Positions 32,687 to 36,898 of a stretch of DNA of 36,898 nt are shown one piece after another (positions within the stretch are counted from its first letter, which is position 1; every line of letters starts with the position of its first letter). A program made the position numbers and the translations under genes. Origin of the DNA: Deltaproteobacteria bacterium (GTDB taxonomy: Bacteria > Myxococcota_A > UBA796 > JAFGLY01); assembly GCA_016927815.1 (NCBI GenBank), contig JAFGLY010000151.1, positions 1 through 36,898 on the forward strand. The letters run 5' to 3'. The notes under the pieces are model-generated. The model was given only the letters and a program-made list of their open reading frames with translations. It was not told the DNA's origin and made no database searches.

Positions 32687-33691
32687 CTACCCGGGAGCCC
32701 CCATGGGCGCCGCGGGTGGAGGAGGCGCGAGGCCGGGCTCCCCGGGGTCGGGCCGGGTCCGGCGGGACCAGTACGCGTCGGTCTCCTGCCGGGGCCTCAC
32801 GTGGAGCAGAAACGCACCCGTCGCGCCGGTCTCGGCGATGGGCCGCGTCACCAGGATCCCGATGCAGAGCAGGCAGAAGCCCGCGATCTGGACCAGCATC
32901 AGCACGAGGAGGAACCCGAAGAGCCGCCACCGGTGGTTCCGGGAGAGGTCCCAGGAGCGCTCGAGGGCTGCGACCGGCCGCGCGCCCTCCAGGGCCACGA
33001 GACGGGGCCCGAACCAGAGGCCCAGGCTCACGTACCACAGGGCGGGGATGACGATCAGGGCCACCAGGACGCCCCCGACCACGGCGAGCGGCGTGTTCTC
33101 GCGCACGAGTCCCCAGGCCAGGCAGGCCCCTCCCGGGATCGCGGCCAGCAGGAAGGTGCCCAGGGACACCAAACCCGCCAGGATCTTCCAGCCGGCCAGC
33201 GGGAGGAGGGCGTCCCAGGCCCCGAAGAGCGTACCGAACCGGCCGGTGCCCTGGACCAGGACCTCGCGGTGGAGACGATACCACCCGGGTTCGATCCAGC
33301 AGCGGAACGCGAAGATCGCGAGCACACACACCAAGCCCAGAACCGCGACCAGGGCCACGATGGCCACGATCACCGCTGGCTCCAGGCCCCCGAGGGCGTC
33401 GGACATCTCACCGTAGAGGTCCTGGAAGGCACCCGAGGCGCGCTGCCGAGCCTCCCGACCCGTCTCGAGGAGCCGAGTTCCGAGCGCGGCGGATCCTCCC
33501 GAGCCCGAGTCGTCCGAGCCGTGCTGCTGGAGGGCCCTGCCCCAGTTGCCGCCGCCGCCGCCGCCACCGCCCTCGCTGCACTGCATGAGGAGGGCGCCGA
33601 CGATGAGCGGGGCGGGGGCTGCCTTGAATGCGGCCCATCCGTGGTCGAGGGCACGGCGCAGGTTGAAGGCTTCGTCGAAGGACCTCGACAT
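32687..33691 (-). CDS. Polytopic membrane protein of unknown function
   Basis: 334 residues. The N-terminus SFDEAFNLRRALDHGWAAFKAAP resembles membrane proteins of the DUF975/DUF4013-like type that begin with a soluble helix before the first span. A run of eight Gly and a Gly/Ser-rich patch (about 39-67) follow. Four or five spans are visible (VIVAIVALVAVLGLVCVLAIF, LVSLGTFLLAAIPGGACLA, VVGGVLVALIVIPALWYVSL, LFGFLLVLMLVQIAGFCLLCIGIL), and EGARPVAALERSWDLSRNH is a conserved-looking loop of such proteins. The ATG at 33691 is preferred over upstream in-frame codons inside the previous gene. The C-terminus is Pro-rich. It may be an integral-membrane partner of the PH-domain proteins; this is inference. 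Confidence 0.68.
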   Translation of the reverse strand: MSRSFDEAFNLRRALDHGWAAFKAAPAPLIVGALLMQCSEGGGGGGGGNWGRALQQHGSDDSGSGGSAALGTRLLETGREARQRASGAFQDLYGEMSDALGGLEPAVIVAIVALVAVLGLVCVLAIFAFRCWIEPGWYRLHREVLVQGTGRFGTLFGAWDALLPLAGWKILAGLVSLGTFLLAAIPGGACLAWGLVRENTPLAVVGGVLVALIVIPALWYVSLGLWFGPRLVALEGARPVAALERSWDLSRNHRWRLFGFLLVLMLVQIAGFCLLCIGILVTRPIAETGATGAFLLHVRPRQETDAYWSRRTRPDPGEPGLAPPPPAAPMGAPG

Positions 33692-33714
33692 GGGGCACCC
33701 GCGGGGGAAGACGT

Positions 33715-34530
33715 TCAGGCGACGAAATGAGATCGACCCAGGAAGACCCGGAGGACTGCGAGGCCGGCGCCGAGGCCTGCGAGGAGCAGGATCCACCAGC
33801 CGAGGAGGTGGACGGCGAACGCGCACCCGAGGAAGGCGGCCCCCCAGGTGCCCAGGCGAACCGTGAACCGGACCATCTCGGCCCGGGACTGGGCGGCCTG
33901 GCGCTGCGTCCAGAACCAGAAGACGAGCCGCACCCGCGCCTCGGCCCTGCGGACCGCCTCGGGCGTGTCCGAAGCGGGCTCGAGCCACCAGGAGAGATCG
34001 GTGTGGAAGACGGCTTCGAGGTATTCGGCCAGGACCCGGCGTGCGTCGGGCGAGGTCGCGGAGGGTGTGCCCTCACCCGCCTCCCGGGCCGCCCGGACCT
34101 TGGCCGCGAGATCGTCGCGCACTCGGCTCGCGCGGTGGAGCGTGGGCCGCCAGTCGTCGGCCCGGTCGGGGAAAAGGCCCGCCAGGGCTTCTACCTGGAA
34201 GCCCCGTCGCGCCTGCTCCCGGATCCAGGCCGCCAGGCTCCCGGGCCTCCAGGTGCGTCCGTCCATGGGTGCGAGGCCCGCCCCGGCTACCACCGCCGCG
34301 AGTGCGGCGAGCAGGAGGCCGATCGCGGCCAGGAGATCCGCGAGCCCGCCCAGGGCACCCCAGGTGCCCGCGGCCTGCATGACCAGGGCCGTGGCTACGG
34401 ATCCGCCGCCTCCGATCGCGGCCAGGGCCAGCCCGACCCGGTCGTGGCGGTGGGCGAGCGCGCGTTCGTCGTCGGCCGCCTGCTCGAGGTGGTGCTCCCA
34501 GAAGGTGGCAGCGTCGGGGTGTGGGTTCAT
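33715..34530 (-). CDS. Four-span membrane protein of unknown function
   Basis: 271 residues. Two adjacent spans near the N-terminus (about 31-52 and 60-86), a soluble helical middle rich in Arg/Glu (about 88-215) and two spans near the C-terminus (about 222-262). The layout of a charged helix followed by two spans and a helical region is reminiscent of SLATT/DUF4231-type 2TM proteins, but no motif settles it. The ATG at 34530 has GGAGG six bases upstream and follows the stop of the bPH2 gene by 3 bp. Membership in the PH-domain operon is clear; function is not. Confidence 0.68.
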   Translation of the reverse strand: MNPHPDAATFWEHHLEQAADDERALAHRHDRVGLALAAIGGGGSVATALVMQAAGTWGALGGLADLLAAIGLLLAALAAVVAGAGLAPMDGRTWRPGSLAAWIREQARRGFQVEALAGLFPDRADDWRPTLHRASRVRDDLAAKVRAAREAGEGTPSATSPDARRVLAEYLEAVFHTDLSWWLEPASDTPEAVRRAEARVRLVFWFWTQRQAAQSRAEMVRFTVRLGTWGAAFLGCAFAVHLLGWWILLLAGLGAGLAVLRVFLGRSHFVA

Positions 34531-34533
34531 CCG

Positions 34534-35997
34534 TCACCTCCCGGGTGCTCGAAGAGAAGCTATCCCGGCACCGCGAGGTGCGGCCCCCTCCAGCAGGATC
34601 CGGGCGGTAGCGGCGGACAGCGGGGGGAGCACCACGCGCGATCCGGCTGCGTGGACCACCACCCGGGCGAGGCCCAGGGCCCGCAGCAGAGGCCCCTGCA
34701 GGCCGTGGACCGCTTGGACGCGCGCTCGGGGCAGCACGAACGAGCGGCGCGTCCAGAACCCGCGGCGGGCCACGAGGACCCGGTCCGAGGCCGCCCAGCC
34801 CTGCCATGCCCAGTCCAGCAGGGCACCCACGACCGCGATGGGCCAGAGGCCCGCGGCCAGAAAGCCCCAGGGCCCCATGAGCAGCGCCGCGAAGGCCACC
34901 AGGATCCCGCTGGCACCCAGAACCCAGGTGATCTGCCAGGCGAGCGCGGCAACGGGCGGCCGGGACAGGGAGCCGCTCCATGGATCGAGATCCGCCCCGG
35001 GGAGCACCTCCCGACACAGGTCGGGGAGGCGGTCCCGGTCCACCATCGGAAGGGTGGCCTCGGCCTGACGCAAGCCGTCCGGGCCCACGGCGAGGCCCGC
35101 GGTCTCGACGTGGATCGTGGCATATCCCATGAGACGGCGGAGCAGTGGTTCCTCCACCAGGAGTACCTGGAGGCGCCGCCGAGGCAGCACGACCCGACGT
35201 CGTGTGAAGAGACCGTGCTCCACCACCAGGCGATCCGGAGAGGTCGTCACCGCGAGCCGGTACCAGCGCAGGAGCGAGGCCCCCGCAGACAGCGCCATGC
35301 CGAGGGCCCAGGAGCCGAGGAGGAGGGCCACCAGCAGGCGGGGTGGGAGGCCCTGGGCCAGCAGCAGGTCCCGGGCGGCGGGAACCTGCTGGACCACCTC
35401 CAGGCCCACACCGACCCCGATCGCCAGCGTGCCTCCGCGGAAGGAGGACAGGCCGTGGCCGAGCACCTCCGGAAGCGACTGCGCCAGGAGGACCGGTTCC
35501 GTGCCCACCGGACCCTCGTTGGGTGCGGTGGCGGTGCGCCTGAGCGCCTCGAGGTCGGTGAGAAGCCCCTCCGCCACGGGAAGGGCGAGCGCGGACAGGA
35601 GCCCGTCCCCCGCCAATCCTCCCGCGGTGTCGAGCCGGACCTCGGCCACGCCGGAGAGGCGGTGGATGGGATTCCGGACGATCTCGGCGTTCTGGATCCG
35701 ATCGGGACCGATGACCCGCACCTGCCGCACGAAGAGGCCGGTGCGGATCTCCAGGTGGTCCTCCCGGATCCGCCAACGCAGCACCGCCCAGTGAACCACG
35801 GATCGGATGGCCGGAAAGAGGAGGAAAAAGCCGAGAAACAGGGCATCTAACCAGGTGAATCCAGGCTGGGAGCCCACGGCCAGGGCCAGGAGGAGAGGCC
35901 ACCACCCCTTGAGGACCTTCCAGGCCTGGGGCCCCAGGTTCACCAAGGGCGAGAGGGCGTGCAGCCGGCGCCAGGCCGGCGCCGGGTCAGAGCCCAT
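34534..35997 (-). CDS. Bacterial PH-domain membrane protein, YdbT-like (bPH2/DUF304)
   Basis: 487 residues, the usual size for YdbT-type proteins. Paired spans alternate with bacterial PH domains: RIREDHLEIRTGLFVRQVRVIGPDRIQNAEI (about 76-106), VTTSPDRLVVEHGLFTRRRVVLPRRRLQ (about 252-280) and ASDRVLVARRGFWTRRSFVLPRARVQ in the last third. The G-hydrophobic-F-x-R/K...I/V-P-x-R-I/V-Q pattern repeats three times. The function of this family is unclear; roles in membrane stress or lipid-linked processes have been proposed. Its ATG at 35997 lies 11 bp inside the end of the YdbS-like gene, a coupled pair typical for these families. Confidence 0.87.
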   Translation of the reverse strand: MGSDPAPAWRRLHALSPLVNLGPQAWKVLKGWWPLLLALAVGSQPGFTWLDALFLGFFLLFPAIRSVVHWAVLRWRIREDHLEIRTGLFVRQVRVIGPDRIQNAEIVRNPIHRLSGVAEVRLDTAGGLAGDGLLSALALPVAEGLLTDLEALRRTATAPNEGPVGTEPVLLAQSLPEVLGHGLSSFRGGTLAIGVGVGLEVVQQVPAARDLLLAQGLPPRLLVALLLGSWALGMALSAGASLLRWYRLAVTTSPDRLVVEHGLFTRRRVVLPRRRLQVLLVEEPLLRRLMGYATIHVETAGLAVGPDGLRQAEATLPMVDRDRLPDLCREVLPGADLDPWSGSLSRPPVAALAWQITWVLGASGILVAFAALLMGPWGFLAAGLWPIAVVGALLDWAWQGWAASDRVLVARRGFWTRRSFVLPRARVQAVHGLQGPLLRALGLARVVVHAAGSRVVLPPLSAATARILLEGAAPRGAGIASLRAPGR

Positions 35998-36514
35998 CCT
36001 CTCCCCCCCGCCGAGCCAGGGTGTCCCTCAACGCCCGGGCTTCCGCAGCATCCAGGCCCGGGATGCCTCCCTCCGGACTGGGCCCTGAGGCCGTCCACAC
36101 CAGCACGCGGGCCAGCCCGAAGACCTGCTCGATCGGGCCCTCCCGGGTGTCCACGTGTTGGATGCGGGAAAGCGGGATCGCCGTGTCCTGCCGGAAAAGC
36201 ACGCCTTGGCGGATCCTCAGGGTGTCCTGGGTCATTCCCCAGCGGTAGCAGGCCCAGGCCAGCGGGGGCCACACGAACACGCGGAGGGCGAGGGCCAGGA
36301 GCACGATGGCAGCGAGGAAGCCGCCGATGAGGCGAGCCGGCGCGGAGTCCCCCAGGGTGGGCAGGAGGAGGACGAGCGCCCCCAGGGCGCCGAACGCGAC
36401 GAAGCCGCTGCCCGCGAGCGCCTGCAGGCGCCACAGGTTCACCACGCGCCGGTCCAGCGTGCGGTCCCCGGGCGAGGTGGACCGGTCTTCTATGGGGTTC
36501 GGGAGGTCGTTCAT
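35987..36514 (-). CDS. Bacterial PH-domain membrane protein, YdbS-like (bPH2/DUF304)
   Basis: 175 residues. Two membrane spans (SGFVAFGALGALVLLLPTL and LIGGFLAAIVLLALALRVFVW) are followed by one PH domain: YRWGMTQDTLRIRQGVLFRQDTAIPLSRIQHVDTREGPIEQVFGL, which matches the conserved YdbS pattern closely, then VWTASG and a Pro/Gly-rich end. It pairs with the YdbT-like protein encoded next to it with an 11-bp overlap. The start is uncertain: ATG at 36514 and ATG at 36529 are in frame and neither has a good Shine-Dalgarno. It opens the five-gene minus-strand operon. Confidence 0.85.
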   Translation of the reverse strand: MNDLPNPIEDRSTSPGDRTLDRRVVNLWRLQALAGSGFVAFGALGALVLLLPTLGDSAPARLIGGFLAAIVLLALALRVFVWPPLAWACYRWGMTQDTLRIRQGVLFRQDTAIPLSRIQHVDTREGPIEQVFGLARVLVWTASGPSPEGGIPGLDAAEARALRDTLARRGGEDGL

Positions 36515-36700
36515 GGGAGGCGTGCGCATGTCGCGCGGATGGGCTAGGGTGCGGCCCTTCGGGTCGTGGCCCCTGGCACCGGCACCGGAGCGTGGGAATC
36601 GGCTGGGAACACGCGCAGGTAGCGCGCACCCGGCCCGCCGGCCATGCCGCCCAAGCGGCCCGATGCCCCCCGAGAGAACCCCATCCGTGGAGGAACCCCC

Positions 36701-36898
36701 ATGGATCCCCGCACCCTGGCTGCCCTTCCGCTCGCCGAACTGCGTCGCCTGGCTGCGGCGCGCCACTTGAAGGGCCGCTCGCGCATGAAGCGGGAGGATC
36801 TCGTAGCCGTGCTGTCGGTTCGCGAGCCCTCCGACCCGACCGCTTCCCGGCCCGCCGCCAAGAAGGCGCCCCGGGTCGCCGCCAAGAAGGCGCCCCGG
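36701..36898 (+). CDS. Rho_N/SAP-like protein with Lys-Ala-Pro repeats, partial (cut by window end)
   Basis: Sixty-six codons are visible and the frame is open at the right edge. The ATG at 36701 has GGAGG at 36689-36693, spaced 7 bases. Residues 5-38 (TLAALPLAELRRLAAARHLK... and MKREDLVAVLS) match the helix-extended-helix fold of the Rho N-terminal/SAP type. The next part contains two copies of AAKKAPR, encoded by an almost exact 24-bp repeat, like histone-H1-type tails. Larger proteins of this build can carry a DUF4912 domain at the C-terminus, which lies outside the window. Nucleic-acid binding is inferred. Confidence 0.75.
   Translation, partial: MDPRTLAALPLAELRRLAAARHLKGRSRMKREDLVAVLSVREPSDPTASRPAAKKAPRVAAKKAPR

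Noticed and set aside
33715-34530. A SLATT-type defence effector
   Set aside because: The two-span layout is suggestive, but no SMODS, SLOG or nucleotidyltransferase partner is nearby and the gene is embedded in a PH-domain operon.

Overview
The window is very GC-rich, with dense coding, many GTG starts, short or overlapping gene junctions and strong GGAGG-type ribosome binding sites. Together with the many signal peptides, lipoproteins and outer-membrane proteins (an LptD-like barrel, an OmpA domain, NlpC/P60), this points to a diderm, high-GC bacterium, most likely a Myxococcota/Deltaproteobacteria-type organism or a related metagenomic lineage. No rRNA, tRNA, CRISPR array, transposase or phage gene was recognised.

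Layout. (1) 48-4397 (-): a giant two-ATPase-domain activase of the 2-hydroxyacyl-CoA dehydratase type. (2) 4.5-8.2 kb: secreted proteins, namely a small HEAT-repeat protein, a pappalysin-like lipoprotein metalloprotease and an M49-like gluzincin. (3) 8.3-13.0 kb: transporters, namely an MFS carrier, a DUF47/PhoU-like plus Pit phosphate pair, and an amino-acid/polyamine-type permease. (4) 13.1-18.8 kb (+): an Mrp-family ATPase lacking its usual CxxC, a barrel-like secreted protein, an NlpC/P60 lipoprotein, FolC and a coupled short LptD-like protein. (5) 18.9-24.3 kb (-): the most unusual block, containing an HD-CBS-HEPN fusion, a 928-residue DUF4157 protein with a calpain-like protease interrupted by an OmpA-like domain, and a lipoprotein whose GTG overlaps the protease stop. 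(6) 24.7-27.0 kb: a secreted protein with a Pro-rich repeat tail and a solitary adenine-N6 DNA methylase. (7) 27.2-32.2 kb (+): a complete iron-sulfur assembly operon (MerR-type regulator, iscS, iscU, iscA, hscB, hscA) without IscR, ferredoxin or IscX. (8) 32.1-36.5 kb (-): a tightly packed five-gene membrane operon led by two bacterial PH-domain (YdbS/YdbT-like) proteins. (9) 36.7 kb to the end (+): the start of a Rho_N/SAP-like protein with a Lys-Ala-Pro repeat, cut by the window edge.

The best candidate for an undescribed system is block 5. DUF4157 (eCIS_core) domains are known in cargo-like proteins of extracellular contractile injection systems and related polymorphic proteins. Here one is joined to a calpain fold that keeps Cys, His and Asn but carries an OmpA-like peptidoglycan-binding domain between the Cys and the His/Asn boxes. 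It is translationally coupled to a lipoprotein that may be its partner or inhibitor. The second candidate is the isc operon headed by a MerR-family protein with a C-terminal CxxC...C...H set, which resembles the three-Cys-one-His ligation of IscR in a different protein family.

All calls come from reading motifs, start sites and gene order. No database search, structure prediction or composition statistic was run.
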